Positions 1 to 7,321 of a stretch of DNA of 14,885 nt are shown here, piece by piece (position 1 is the stretch's first letter; each line of letters opens with the position of its first letter). The DNA is from an uncultured Ignavibacteriota bacterium. GTDB taxonomy: Bacteria; Bacteroidota; Ignavibacteria; Tepidaquicellales; Tepidaquicellaceae. The stretch is taken from NCBI GenBank assembly GCA_937983305.1, contig CALKAJ010000159.1, positions 1-14,885 on the forward strand, in the 5' to 3' direction. The position numbers and the translations under genes were made by a program. The notes under the pieces are model-generated. The model was given only the letters and a program-made list of their open reading frames with translations. It did not search any database and was not told the DNA's origin.

Positions 1-708
1 TTTTGTGGTAATCTGAACTAAACCGCCCGAAAAATTTCCCGGTTGATCAGGGGTAAATGTTTTTGAGACAATTATATTCTCAAGTAAATTAGAAGGAAAA
101 AGGTCGAAAGAAAAAGACTTCTTATCGGGCTCGGTACTTGGAATTAATGAGCCGTTTAATGTAGTAGTATTGTATCTTTCGGATGTTCCTCTGATAAATA
201 CAAACTTATCTTTTACAATTGATAAACCTGTAACTCTTTTCAAAACATCTGATGCCGCGGCATCGGGAGCTTTTTTAATCTGCTGCTCGCTGATTCCGTC
301 TGTAACTCTGTTAGAGTTTTTCATTTCGGTAAGCAAGGCTTTCTCATTTGAGAGAGTTTGGGTTGCTTCAACAATAATTTCCTGAGTTGTTAAAGCTCCC
401 GTTGAAAGGGTTATATCAAGGGATACAATCTGGCTGCCCGTAACAACAACATCTCTTATCAGTTTATCCTGATAACCGATATAAGATACTATTAAATTAT
501 ATTTTCCGGTACTTACATTTTCAATAATGTATGTTCCGTCAATATCGGTAATTGCGCCGATTTTTGTACCTTCGATTTTAATTGTAGCGCCAACGAGCGG
601 GTCCGAGTTCGCTTCGTCTAAAATTTTTCCCTTTATTGATTGTGATAATAATTCTCCTGCGGAAAACAATACCACAAAAACTGTAATGATGTAAATTATT
701 CTATTCAT
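1..708 (-). CDS. TonB-dependent outer-membrane receptor, N-terminal part (runs off left edge)
   Basis: The minus strand is open from ATG at 708 to the window edge, giving 236 in-frame codons and no stop. Residues 1 to about 23 form a signal peptide (hydrophobic IIYIITVFVVLFSAG, then LLSQS). Residues 24 to about 105 match a carboxypeptidase-regulatory-like beta-sandwich: SIKGKILDEANSDPLVGATI, then DIDGTYIIENVSTGKY and SYIGYQ. About 130-236 is a TonB plug domain, with QIKKAPDAAASDVLKRVTGL, an FIRGTSERYNTTTLNG segment, STEPDKKSFSFDLFPS, and a final GGLVQITTK. The beta-barrel is outside the window. This architecture is typical of FCB-group receptors that import bulky ligands using TonB energy. 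The ligand cannot be read from the plug. There is no SusD-like gene on the visible side, and no clear Shine-Dalgarno before the start. The upstream region carries a run of short direct repeats, so its expression is probably regulated (inference). Confidence 0.92.
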   Translation of the reverse strand, partial: MNRIIYIITVFVVLFSAGELLSQSIKGKILDEANSDPLVGATIKIEGTKIGAITDIDGTYIIENVSTGKYNLIVSYIGYQDKLIRDVVVTGSQIVSLDITLSTGALTTQEIIVEATQTLSNEKALLTEMKNSNRVTDGISEQQIKKAPDAAASDVLKRVTGLSIVKDKFVFIRGTSERYNTTTLNGSLIPSTEPDKKSFSFDLFPSNLLENIIVSKTFTPDQPGNFSGGLVQITTK

Positions 709-907
709 ATATTTTTAATTAATAAAAATGTTAATCAAAAATACAATTGCCGTGTTAACTGAATATAACCCCTGTGTTAAGATTGTTATCATAATGTTAT
801 GGAATTGTAAACAAAAACAACGTCCAAATAGTAACGTCAATGTTAAATAATTGTAAAAGGCTGTTATTAGGTGAACTATTAAAAAAAATCTGTTATTTTG
901 TAAGTGT
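709..907. promoter_or_regulatory. Divergent intergenic region with eight TGTTAW direct repeats
   Basis: This 199-bp AT-rich gap must hold the promoters of the leftward TonB receptor and the rightward phosphoesterase. TGTTAA or TGTTAT occurs on the plus strand at 729, 753, 775, 784, 795, 841, 862 and 891, with no copy in the opposite orientation inside the gap. Read toward the receptor the unit is WTAACA. Several spacings are near 11 or 22 bp (753 to 775, 784 to 795, 841 to 862), as expected for proteins binding one face of DNA, such as OmpR/PhoB-type regulators. I found no convincing sigma-70 or Bacteroidetes-type promoter. Calling it an operator array is inference. Confidence 0.45.
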
Positions 908-1627
908 ATGAAGCATAGAACTGTTGTTGAAGAATTAATACCTGTTAACACTTTAATTTTATCGGATATTCATTTAGGGTCAGAAGTATCAAGAGCTGAT
1001 AAAGCACTTGATGTTTTGCAATCGCATTCGTTTAAAAGACTGATTTTACTTGGTGATATATTTGATGATTTGAATTTTAAACGGTTAAAGAAGGGACACT
1101 GGAATTTTCTTTCATATGTAAGAAAGTTATCAAACCCAAAGCGGAACACCGAAGTAATATGGGTTGAAGGCAATCACGATGAAGGACTTTCCGAAATTAT
1201 GGCGTTGATGATAGGTATTGATATATTAAAGGAATATATCTGGGAAGTAAACGATATAAAAATATTGGCAATACACGGACACCAATTTGACAGATTCCTA
1301 AATGAAAACGTTATAATAAGCAACATTGCATCATTTATTTACGACAGACTCCAGAGGCTTGGAAGTGAAAACCAGACAATCGCAAGATACATAAAGAAAA
1401 AAAGCAAAGGCTGGCTGAGACTTGCTGGTAAAATGGCTCATGGTGCGATTGATTATGCGAAAAACAAAAATGTAAATGCAGTAATTTGCGGACATACCCA
1501 TATACCAACAGACGAGCCAATTGAGGGGAAATCGGTTAAGTATTACAATACAGGATGCTTCACTGATGTTCCGTCATCATATATAGTGATTACTGAAGAG
1601 GGTGAGATTGTAACGAAATATATTTAA
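908..1627 (+). CDS. LpxH-like calcineurin-family metallophosphoesterase
   Basis: This 239-residue protein has the full set of calcineurin-like metal-binding motifs: SDIHLGS (D20, H22), GDIFDD (49-54), GNHD (88-91), HGHQFD (123-128) and GHTH (195-198). The family includes the UDP-2,3-diacylglucosamine pyrophosphohydrolases LpxH/LpxH2, which release lipid X in lipid A synthesis at the inner face of the cytoplasmic membrane. The length and the early DIH and GNHD spacing fit that subgroup. Positively charged residues at about 155-172 could contact membrane or substrate. No signal peptide is seen. It stands alone on the plus strand and its stop overlaps the convergent CHAD gene by 4 bp. No other lipid A gene is present, so the exact substrate is unproven and another phosphodiester is possible. 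ATG 908 has no obvious Shine-Dalgarno, and the first catalytic motif begins at residue 19, normal for the family. Confidence 0.8.
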   Translation: MKHRTVVEELIPVNTLILSDIHLGSEVSRADKALDVLQSHSFKRLILLGDIFDDLNFKRLKKGHWNFLSYVRKLSNPKRNTEVIWVEGNHDEGLSEIMALMIGIDILKEYIWEVNDIKILAIHGHQFDRFLNENVIISNIASFIYDRLQRLGSENQTIARYIKKKSKGWLRLAGKMAHGAIDYAKNKNVNAVICGHTHIPTDEPIEGKSVKYYNTGCFTDVPSSYIVITEEGEIVTKYI

Positions 1628-2571
1628 TTCAGGTTAATAATTTTTTTACTAAGCTGAATCGAATCCCATTTAATTATTTTAGCTTGAATTTTCAGAAACA
1701 ATTCTTTTCTTTTCTCGTCAAGTTCTCTTAACAATACAATTAAGGAACCGGAACTATGGTGGTAATCAAGATTTTTCAGGTAGTTTGTAGTTACCTTTGC
1801 AGCAACATCGAGGTCGTGAAGTTCTCCAACGGATTCGGTAAAATTTTTGATTTGATTTAAAGCTGAATTGAAATCCTTTGAAAACGACTCGGGTGAAATC
1901 TCGAGCAAGTACCTGAGAAGTTTTGCGTCTATTCGCATTTTGTGGACATCTTTTATGTTTTCCGGATGTCCGACAACTTTCTCTTTTCTTACAATCATTT
2001 CATTATATTTCAGATTTATCATATACTGATAGTTTTCTCTGAATTTAGTTTCTTTAAGATAGGGTAGAATATCATTTTCCAATCTTTCTTCAAGCAGGCT
2101 GTCTATATGCTCTCTGTACAAAACAAAATTTTTAAGTTTTCTGCTTTTTTTAAGCCAGTCAATTCCACTAACCTTTTCGGCTCTCAGGTTAGAAGCAAGC
2201 ATCATTAAAGCGGTAGAGCCGGGTTCGTCATATTTGGAAATCAGCTTAGAGATAATCTGAAATGTTACTTCCGAATCACGAACAACTCCGAGTAATTCAA
2301 TTATTTTTTTTAATGCAAGAGAGATTTTCCTGATTTTAAGAATTGTTTTATTGTCGTTTTCGGAATGTAAAAGCGGACTGTAAATCTCAAAGACTGCCTG
2401 AAATCTTCTCCCATAGACTCTTGCATCATGAATTAATTCCGAATCGGGATTTTTTATCATATCCAGGTAGCAGGCAAACAATCTGCCGGAATATGTTTTC
2501 AAAATCTTCAGAAGAGCAAGATTCAACTGTTCGTCAGGTGAAAAGTATTTTATTTCGGGAGGTTTAGCCAT
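1624..2571 (-). CDS. CHAD domain protein
   Basis: This 315-residue, mostly alpha-helical, charged protein has the repeated histidine/arginine signatures of the CHAD family. One is HDARVYGRRFQAVFEIY at 48-64, with GVVRDSEV near 95-102. The second half has VHKMRIDAKLLRYLLE at 209-224 and ELHDLDVAAK at 250-259. CHAD proteins are known to bind inorganic polyphosphate through these basic surfaces, and some associate with polyphosphate granules. No CYTH triphosphatase domain is fused here. There is no signal peptide, so it is probably cytoplasmic. Its start overlaps the end of the hydroxylase gene by 8 nt, which places it last in the long operon. Its stop overlaps the convergent phosphoesterase stop in a shared TTAA, leaving no room for an intergenic terminator. 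A direct role in the sugar pathway is not evident; a link to phosphate or polyphosphate is a guess from the family. Confidence 0.85.
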   Translation of the reverse strand: MAKPPEIKYFSPDEQLNLALLKILKTYSGRLFACYLDMIKNPDSELIHDARVYGRRFQAVFEIYSPLLHSENDNKTILKIRKISLALKKIIELLGVVRDSEVTFQIISKLISKYDEPGSTALMMLASNLRAEKVSGIDWLKKSRKLKNFVLYREHIDSLLEERLENDILPYLKETKFRENYQYMINLKYNEMIVRKEKVVGHPENIKDVHKMRIDAKLLRYLLEISPESFSKDFNSALNQIKNFTESVGELHDLDVAAKVTTNYLKNLDYHHSSGSLIVLLRELDEKRKELFLKIQAKIIKWDSIQLSKKIINLN

Positions 2572-3349
2572 CTATATCGAATTTTCTAAATGCAAAAGTA
2601 TGCTGTTTAAAATAATTTTTTGGGAAATCAGGTGTATCACTTAGTCCGTATTTTTTAGGTTTCCTTGTATCTGTATCCGGAAAAAAAGCTGTTTTAAAAA
2701 TCCAATCCCAAAACGCAAACTTTGTAGAATAATTGTTCTGGTATTCCTTTCCTTCTTCGTCTGAGTGATGCCAGCGATGCATCTCAGGTCCGTTGATAAT
2801 ATACTGTAATTTTCCGAGTCTTACATCAATATTGGAATGAATAAACATTCCCCATACCGCACTTATCATACCTTTATATACAGCTACTTCCGGAGCGGCA
2901 CCAAGCAAAATAATCGGCGAGAACTCAATGGTTTGATTGACAAGTATTTCAAGTGAATGAGATCTTGCACCTGAGAGCCAATCAACATCTTTAGTCGAAT
3001 GATGAGCTTCGTGTAAACGCCAAAGAAACTTATTGCTATGCTGCCACCTGTGAAACCAATAAATATATAAATCATGTGTAACCAGAAATAAAAGCACCTG
3101 AGCCCAAACCGGTACATCTGCAAGCAGCCTGTACTCATTTAAAAAAGTATTGGAATAAATATAATTAAGAAATACAAAAATAATAAGTCCTAAAATATAG
3201 CTTTGAAAAATTGAATACCAGAAAAAGTCATTGAAAAAACCTTCGCGGAAAAATTTTTGACCTTTTTGGTAAGGAAATATTCTTTCGAGAAAAATAAACA
3301 ACAAGGAAAAAAAAGCAATTACAGCAAAAGAAATATATTGCAATTCCAT
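2564..3349 (-). CDS. Sterol desaturase / fatty acid hydroxylase family membrane di-iron enzyme
   Basis: This 261-residue integral membrane protein has the histidine clusters that bind two irons in the fatty acid hydroxylase superfamily (PF04116-type): HDLYIYWFHRWQH at 92-104, HEAHH at 113-117, H171, and HRWHH at 191-195. Hydrophobic segments lie at about 4-22, 43-63, 82-99 and 140-175. Members use O2 to hydroxylate or desaturate sterols, carotenoids, fatty acids or alkylglycerols. The substrate cannot be read from sequence, and a bacterial lipid hydroxylase is more likely than a sterol enzyme. The ATG is 1 nt after the stop of the NeuB-like gene, suggesting translational coupling and that the product acts with the same envelope pathway, perhaps on the lipid carrying the sugar (inference). 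Length and His spacing are normal for the family, so it is probably active. Confidence 0.9.
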   Translation of the reverse strand: MELQYISFAVIAFFSLLFIFLERIFPYQKGQKFFREGFFNDFFWYSIFQSYILGLIIFVFLNYIYSNTFLNEYRLLADVPVWAQVLLFLVTHDLYIYWFHRWQHSNKFLWRLHEAHHSTKDVDWLSGARSHSLEILVNQTIEFSPIILLGAAPEVAVYKGMISAVWGMFIHSNIDVRLGKLQYIINGPEMHRWHHSDEEGKEYQNNYSTKFAFWDWIFKTAFFPDTDTRKPKKYGLSDTPDFPKNYFKQHTFAFRKFDIDG

Positions 3350-3350
3350 T

Positions 3351-4241
3351 TTATAACTTTATTTTTCTTAATTTTTCAATTTGCGATTTCTCGCTTTCAT
3401 ATACTTTCTTTACTCCGTCTCCGAGTGAATTTTCAATATCTCTAATATTTTCAACGAGTCTGAACAATCCGCCGATTTCAACGGAAGCCGCCTGATCTGA
3501 GCCCCACATCGCTCTGTCAATTGTAATATGTCTTTCTACAAATGAAGCACCCAGAGCAACTGCCGCCCAGGTAGGAGCAAGACCGGTTTCGTGACCGGAA
3601 TATCCAATCGGCACCATCGGGTAAATTTTTTTAAGTGTTTCAATCATCTTAAGATTTAATTCTTCAATCGGGCAAGGATAAGCAGATGTTGAATGAGCTA
3701 TTAAAAGGTTATCTGTTCCGATTTCGTTAATGGTTTCATTAATTTCTTCGATGGTTGACATACCCGTTGAAATAATGATTGGCTTTCCGGTGGCTTTCTT
3801 TTTTTTCAAAAGACTCAAATCTGTTAACGAAGCGGAAGATGCTTTATAACAGGGAGGGTCAAACTGTTCAATGAAATTTACCGATTCTTCATCCCAGCAT
3901 GAAGCAAACCAGTGGATTTTATTTTCTTTGCAATACAAATCAATATCAGAATACTCTTCAAGAGTAAGTTCTACTTTATGTCTGTAATCAATATAGGTCA
4001 TTCTGCCCCACGGGGTTTCTCTCTCTTTATACCATTGGTCTTTAGGTACACATAATTCAGGTGTTCTTTTTTGAAATTTAACGGCATCGCAGCCTGCTGC
4101 TTTAGCACCTGCAATCAGTTTCTTTGCAACTTCAACCGAGCCGTTGTGGTTTATTCCGATTTCGGCAATGATGTAAACCGGCTCACCGCTGCCGACGTAT
4201 CTATCACCGATTTTTACTTTTACCGGATTTGTTAAGTTCAT
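3351..4241 (-). CDS. NeuB-family PEP-condensing synthase lacking the SAF (antifreeze-like) domain
   Basis: This 296-residue protein is a NeuB-type TIM barrel that condenses phosphoenolpyruvate with an aldose to give a 3-deoxy-2-ulosonic acid. Family motifs are AEIGINHNG (26-34), AVKFQ (53-57), STGMS (158-162), a GYSGHETG block (213-220), ERHIT (236-240) and MWGSDQAAS (245-253). By analogy with Neisseria NeuB, the metal ligands H217 and H238 and the active-site D249 are kept. Two positions differ from classic sialate synthases: FASCWD at 112-117 where STPFD is usual, and GSDQ where GPDH is usual. The protein stops after the linker (SLGDGVKKVYESEKSQ), exactly where the SAF domain of about 60 residues normally begins. 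In Neisseria NeuB that domain supplies an arginine reaching the N-acetyl group of ManNAc, so the sugar acceptor here is probably different. It lies 34 nt after the SDR gene. Sialate, legionaminate or another ulosonate are all possible products. Confidence 0.88.
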   Translation of the reverse strand: MNLTNPVKVKIGDRYVGSGEPVYIIAEIGINHNGSVEVAKKLIAGAKAAGCDAVKFQKRTPELCVPKDQWYKERETPWGRMTYIDYRHKVELTLEEYSDIDLYCKENKIHWFASCWDEESVNFIEQFDPPCYKASSASLTDLSLLKKKKATGKPIIISTGMSTIEEINETINEIGTDNLLIAHSTSAYPCPIEELNLKMIETLKKIYPMVPIGYSGHETGLAPTWAAVALGASFVERHITIDRAMWGSDQAASVEIGGLFRLVENIRDIENSLGDGVKKVYESEKSQIEKLRKIKL

Positions 4242-4275
4242 AATATTATGTAAGTTTTTAAGATTTTTTTAATTG

Positions 4276-5079
4276 TTACCATGCAGTCCAACCTCCGTCA
4301 ATGACAAGGTTTGCACCCGTCATATAGGAAGATGAATCGCTTGCAAGGAATACTACGGGACCCTTATAGTCATCGGGAGTTGCCATTCTTCCAAGCATTG
4401 TTTTTTTAGAATAGTTTTCGACAAAGTATTTATCCTGTCCGTCAAATACTCCGCCGGGCGAAAGTGTGTTTACCCTTACGCCGTTTTTTCCCCAATATGC
4501 CGCAAGAAATCTTGTGAAATTCACAATTGCTCCTTTTCCTGCGGGATATGAAGGGGATTTATAGAATTTTTGTTTTCCATTTTCGTCTTTATAAATTGCC
4601 TGATCGGGACCAACAATACCGTAAGTGGAAGCTACATTAATAATACTTCCGTTATTTCTTTTTGCCATTTCGTTTCCAAAAATTTTACAGCTCAGAAACG
4701 TACCTGTTACATTTACCTCAAAAGACTTTTCCCAAAGCTCAAGTGGATAATTTTCAAACGAAGACTGTTCAAGTATTGATGAATCAGAATCGAAAATATC
4801 ATTAATAGCGGCATTGTTAATAAGTATATCAATTCTTCCCGTATTATTAATAATTAATTCATTTGCCGATTGAATTGACTCTGATTTTGTTACATCGAGT
4901 TCAACGGGAAAAGAGTTATTTGCAATATCACTTGTGAGACTGATTGCTTTGTTGAAATCAATATCACAAACTGCAACAATTGCTCCTGCATCCGAAAGAG
5001 CGGCACATAATGCCTTGCCTATAAGTCCTCCGGCACCGGTAACTACAGCCGTTTTATCAGTTAAATCGAATAAGCTCAT
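4276..5079 (-). CDS. Short-chain dehydrogenase/reductase, PtmA-like
   Basis: This 267-residue classical SDR has a Rossmann glycine motif TGAGGLIG (14-21), an acidic D39 after strand 2 that favours NAD(H) over NADP(H), D62-V63, NNAA (88-91), N123, and the catalytic S151, Y178 and K182. Serine and tyrosine are 27 residues apart, against about 13 in typical SDRs, because of an insert of about 14 residues (158-174, containing KDENGKQKFYK). This insert, and the general look, recall the PtmA-type SDRs of flagellin and surface glycan nonulosonate clusters. It probably oxidises or reduces a hydroxyl/keto carbon on the sugar intermediate. The start overlaps the aminotransferase stop (ATGA), so the two are translationally coupled and the enzymes probably act on consecutive intermediates. 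Gluconate-5-dehydrogenase-like activity is the alternative from homology alone. Confidence 0.88.
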   Translation of the reverse strand: MSLFDLTDKTAVVTGAGGLIGKALCAALSDAGAIVAVCDIDFNKAISLTSDIANNSFPVELDVTKSESIQSANELIINNTGRIDILINNAAINDIFDSDSSILEQSSFENYPLELWEKSFEVNVTGTFLSCKIFGNEMAKRNNGSIINVASTYGIVGPDQAIYKDENGKQKFYKSPSYPAGKGAIVNFTRFLAAYWGKNGVRVNTLSPGGVFDGQDKYFVENYSKKTMLGRMATPDDYKGPVVFLASDSSSYMTGANLVIDGGWTAW

Positions 5080-6434
5080 ACTTTCTCTGCTTGTTTAAAA
5101 TTTGTTGTTTTCCTGAAAACAGGTTCAACGGGTTTACCTTTCAGGTAGTTAGAAATATTCTTTTCTTCAATTGCTTTTTTCAGAATCGGTAAAACAGTAT
5201 CGTAAGCTCTTAACGTATATTGTATATCATCTCCGGTGTGAGCATAGCACAAATTATGGAAGCCTCCCCATAAAATTCCAAGTTTAATCATTTCCTGCTG
5301 AACAAGCGATTTCATTTCAAGGGAACTTCCGTACTCGGAATTAAATGTTATAATTGTACGTGCATCGTATCCGGTACATTTAGTGAAAGGCATATCAAGA
5401 GATTCAGCAATTTTATTATACCCGTCTTTAAGCAGTTTGCCTTTTTTAAAGATTGCATCGGGAACATTTTCTTCCTCAATAATATTCATGGTTTCCAAAG
5501 CAGCTGCAAGGGAAAGGGCTTCTCCTCCGAACGTTGAGAAGAAGAAAACCTCTTTATCAAGAAGATTCATATATTCTTCTTTTCCGGTTAATAATGAAAT
5601 CGGCATTCCGTTAGCAACAGCTTTAGAATAAACAGCGAGATCCGGTGTTATACCAAAATATTGCTGAGCGCCGCCTAAAGCCATTCTGAACCCTGTCCAC
5701 ATTTCATCAAAAATCAGCAAAGAGCCGTTTGCCTTACAAAGTTCCTGCACACTTTCAAGGAAGCCGGGTTCAGGCATTTCGAAAATCATCGGCTCTAAAA
5801 TTACACAAGCAACATCTTCATCTAAAGCATCTTTAAGAGAATCTATATCGTTATAATTAAAAGTATATGTTAAATCCCTTGAATTACCGGGAATTCCCGA
5901 GTTTCTGTCTGTTACGGAAATATACCAATCGTGCCAGCCGTGATACCCGCAGCAGAGAACTTTATCTCTTTTAGTATAAGCTCTTGCAAGACGAACTGCG
6001 GCAGTCGTAACCTCGGCTCCGGTTTTTGAAAATCTGACACTTTCGGCATTTGGAATAATGGAATTAAGTTTTTCTGCTACAATTACCTCAAGCGGATGCA
6101 TCATTGAAAAGGTTATTCCGTCTTCCAACTGGGCTTTTATGGCATTGTCAACTCTGTCATTGCAATAACCGAGAATTAACGGACCTATGCCCATATTGTA
6201 ATCTATAAATTCATTTCCGTCTGCATCCCATACTCTTGAACCTTTTCCTCTGACGAGATAGTTTGGTGCGACCCCTTTAACCCATTGCGTAGGACCTTTT
6301 GCAAGCGTTTGTGAAAACGCAGGTATTAATTTATCTGCTCTGTTTATTAGTTTTTCGGACTCTGTTATTTCCGGATAGTTTTCGTTAAATCTTACCTTAT
6401 TTGCCATTATTTTTTTTAATTTTAAAATACTCAT
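5076..6434 (-). CDS. Class III PLP aminotransferase, glutamate-1-semialdehyde aminomutase-like
   Basis: This 452-residue fold-type I PLP enzyme resembles HemL. It has WVKGVAPNYLVRGKGSRVWD then DADGNEFIDY near 51-79, an FSKTGAEVTTAAVRLARA cofactor-phosphate segment (135-152), FDEMWTGFR with D243 for the pyridine nitrogen, and SKAVANGMP with K271 as the Schiff-base lysine. It is unlikely to be true HemL: it sits in a sugar operon with no other haem gene, and the lysine motif is SKAVANGMP rather than the HemL GKIIGGGLP type. I infer transamination, or amino-group migration, on a sugar. From ATG 6434 it overlaps the transketolase C gene by 38 nt. An internal ATG at 6407 (residue 10) would give an 11-nt overlap and is equally plausible; neither has a strong Shine-Dalgarno. 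The stop overlaps the SDR start. Confidence 0.88.
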   Translation of the reverse strand: MSILKLKKIMANKVRFNENYPEITESEKLINRADKLIPAFSQTLAKGPTQWVKGVAPNYLVRGKGSRVWDADGNEFIDYNMGIGPLILGYCNDRVDNAIKAQLEDGITFSMMHPLEVIVAEKLNSIIPNAESVRFSKTGAEVTTAAVRLARAYTKRDKVLCCGYHGWHDWYISVTDRNSGIPGNSRDLTYTFNYNDIDSLKDALDEDVACVILEPMIFEMPEPGFLESVQELCKANGSLLIFDEMWTGFRMALGGAQQYFGITPDLAVYSKAVANGMPISLLTGKEEYMNLLDKEVFFFSTFGGEALSLAAALETMNIIEEENVPDAIFKKGKLLKDGYNKIAESLDMPFTKCTGYDARTIITFNSEYGSSLEMKSLVQQEMIKLGILWGGFHNLCYAHTGDDIQYTLRAYDTVLPILKKAIEEKNISNYLKGKPVEPVFRKTTNFKQAEKV

Positions 6435-7320
6435 TAATTATTCTTTCTGAAATTGCTTCGGGAGTCAGTTTTTCGTGTACAAGTACATCATTCAACAAAG
6501 CCGGCTTAAACCATTTTTCATCGAAAGCAAAAGGAATTACTTTTCCCATCACATTATGTTTTAATGCGGTTTCGGCAATGATACTATAAAGCCCGCCTTT
6601 TAAAAAATGGTCTTCAATGCTGACTGTTAATCGGCAATTTGTAAGCGAGTCAACTATAATATTTTCATCTATCGGCTTCAAAGTTCTCATATTAATCAGC
6701 CCTGCATTGTATCCTGATTCTTTTAATCTTTTATATGCATTATAGGCTTCATTAAATAAAGCTCCGTACGTTAATATATTAATATCCTTACCGATTTCAA
6801 TAATTTCAGCTTTTCCTTCCTCAAAATCTTCACTGTGTTTGTATTCGGGTTTTCTGTTATTATATCTTATGTAATACGGACTTTCGCTAAGCAAAACCTT
6901 TTCAAGACATATCAGCATATCATCTTCATCTGCAGGACAGAAGACTTTCATATTTGGAATTCCGCGCATAATGGAAACATCTTCAATTGCCTGATGAGTA
7001 GGTCCATTACCATCCGACAGAATACCGGAAAAACCTCCGACGAGCTTGACAGGAAGATTAGCAATGCCTACATCTGTTCTTGCAAACTCAAAAGCTCTCA
7101 TAGTAAGAAAAGAAGCGAGAGCGTGTGCAACAGGAATTCTGCCTCTGAGTGCCAATCCTGATGCCATTCCAATCAGTGTCATTTCAGTAATGCCTGTATC
7201 AATAAACCTTCCGCCAATTTTTCCGGGAAGATTTCTAATGGCTGCTCTGTTTTCGGCAGTCATTACCATAATTCGTTCGTTATTTTTAACTAATTTCTCA
7301 AGAATTTCTTCGTAATTCAT
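6397..7320 (-). CDS. Transketolase C-terminal (pyrimidine-binding) subunit
   Basis: This 307-residue protein corresponds to the middle and C-terminal domains of transketolase. The RFIDTGITEMTLIGMASGLA block (38-57) has E46, the glutamate that activates the thiamine pyrophosphate (TPP) aminopyrimidine ring. A SDGNGPTHQAIEDVSIMR region (102-119) is typical of the Pyr domain, and about 175-300 is the C-terminal domain (NILTYGALFNEAYNAY, INMRTLKPID). It should pair with the adjacent N-terminal subunit to form a TPP-dependent heterotetramer that transfers a two-carbon ketol unit between sugars. Split transketolases are common in bacteria. Its location inside a sugar-acid operon argues for a dedicated role rather than the pentose phosphate pathway. 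Its ATG is 1 nt after the stop of the N subunit gene. A DXPS or PDH-E1-like reaction is less likely from the motifs. Confidence 0.9.
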   Translation of the reverse strand: MNYEEILEKLVKNNERIMVMTAENRAAIRNLPGKIGGRFIDTGITEMTLIGMASGLALRGRIPVAHALASFLTMRAFEFARTDVGIANLPVKLVGGFSGILSDGNGPTHQAIEDVSIMRGIPNMKVFCPADEDDMLICLEKVLLSESPYYIRYNNRKPEYKHSEDFEEGKAEIIEIGKDINILTYGALFNEAYNAYKRLKESGYNAGLINMRTLKPIDENIIVDSLTNCRLTVSIEDHFLKGGLYSIIAETALKHNVMGKVIPFAFDEKWFKPALLNDVLVHEKLTPEAISERIINEYFKIKKNNGK

Positions 7321-7321
7321 T

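Noticed and set aside
715..951. A 78-codon minus-strand open frame across the divergent gap.
   Set aside because: It overlaps the phosphoesterase start and the promoter region, has AT-driven hydrophobic composition and no family features.
3351..4241. A frameshift that truncated a full-length NeuB.
   Set aside because: The stop is followed 1 nt later by the start of the hydroxylase and no SAF-like sequence appears in other frames there, so the short form looks native.
5076..6434. Calling this gene hemL (haem synthesis).
   Set aside because: The operon context is sugar metabolism, the Schiff-base motif differs from HemL, and no other haem gene is near.
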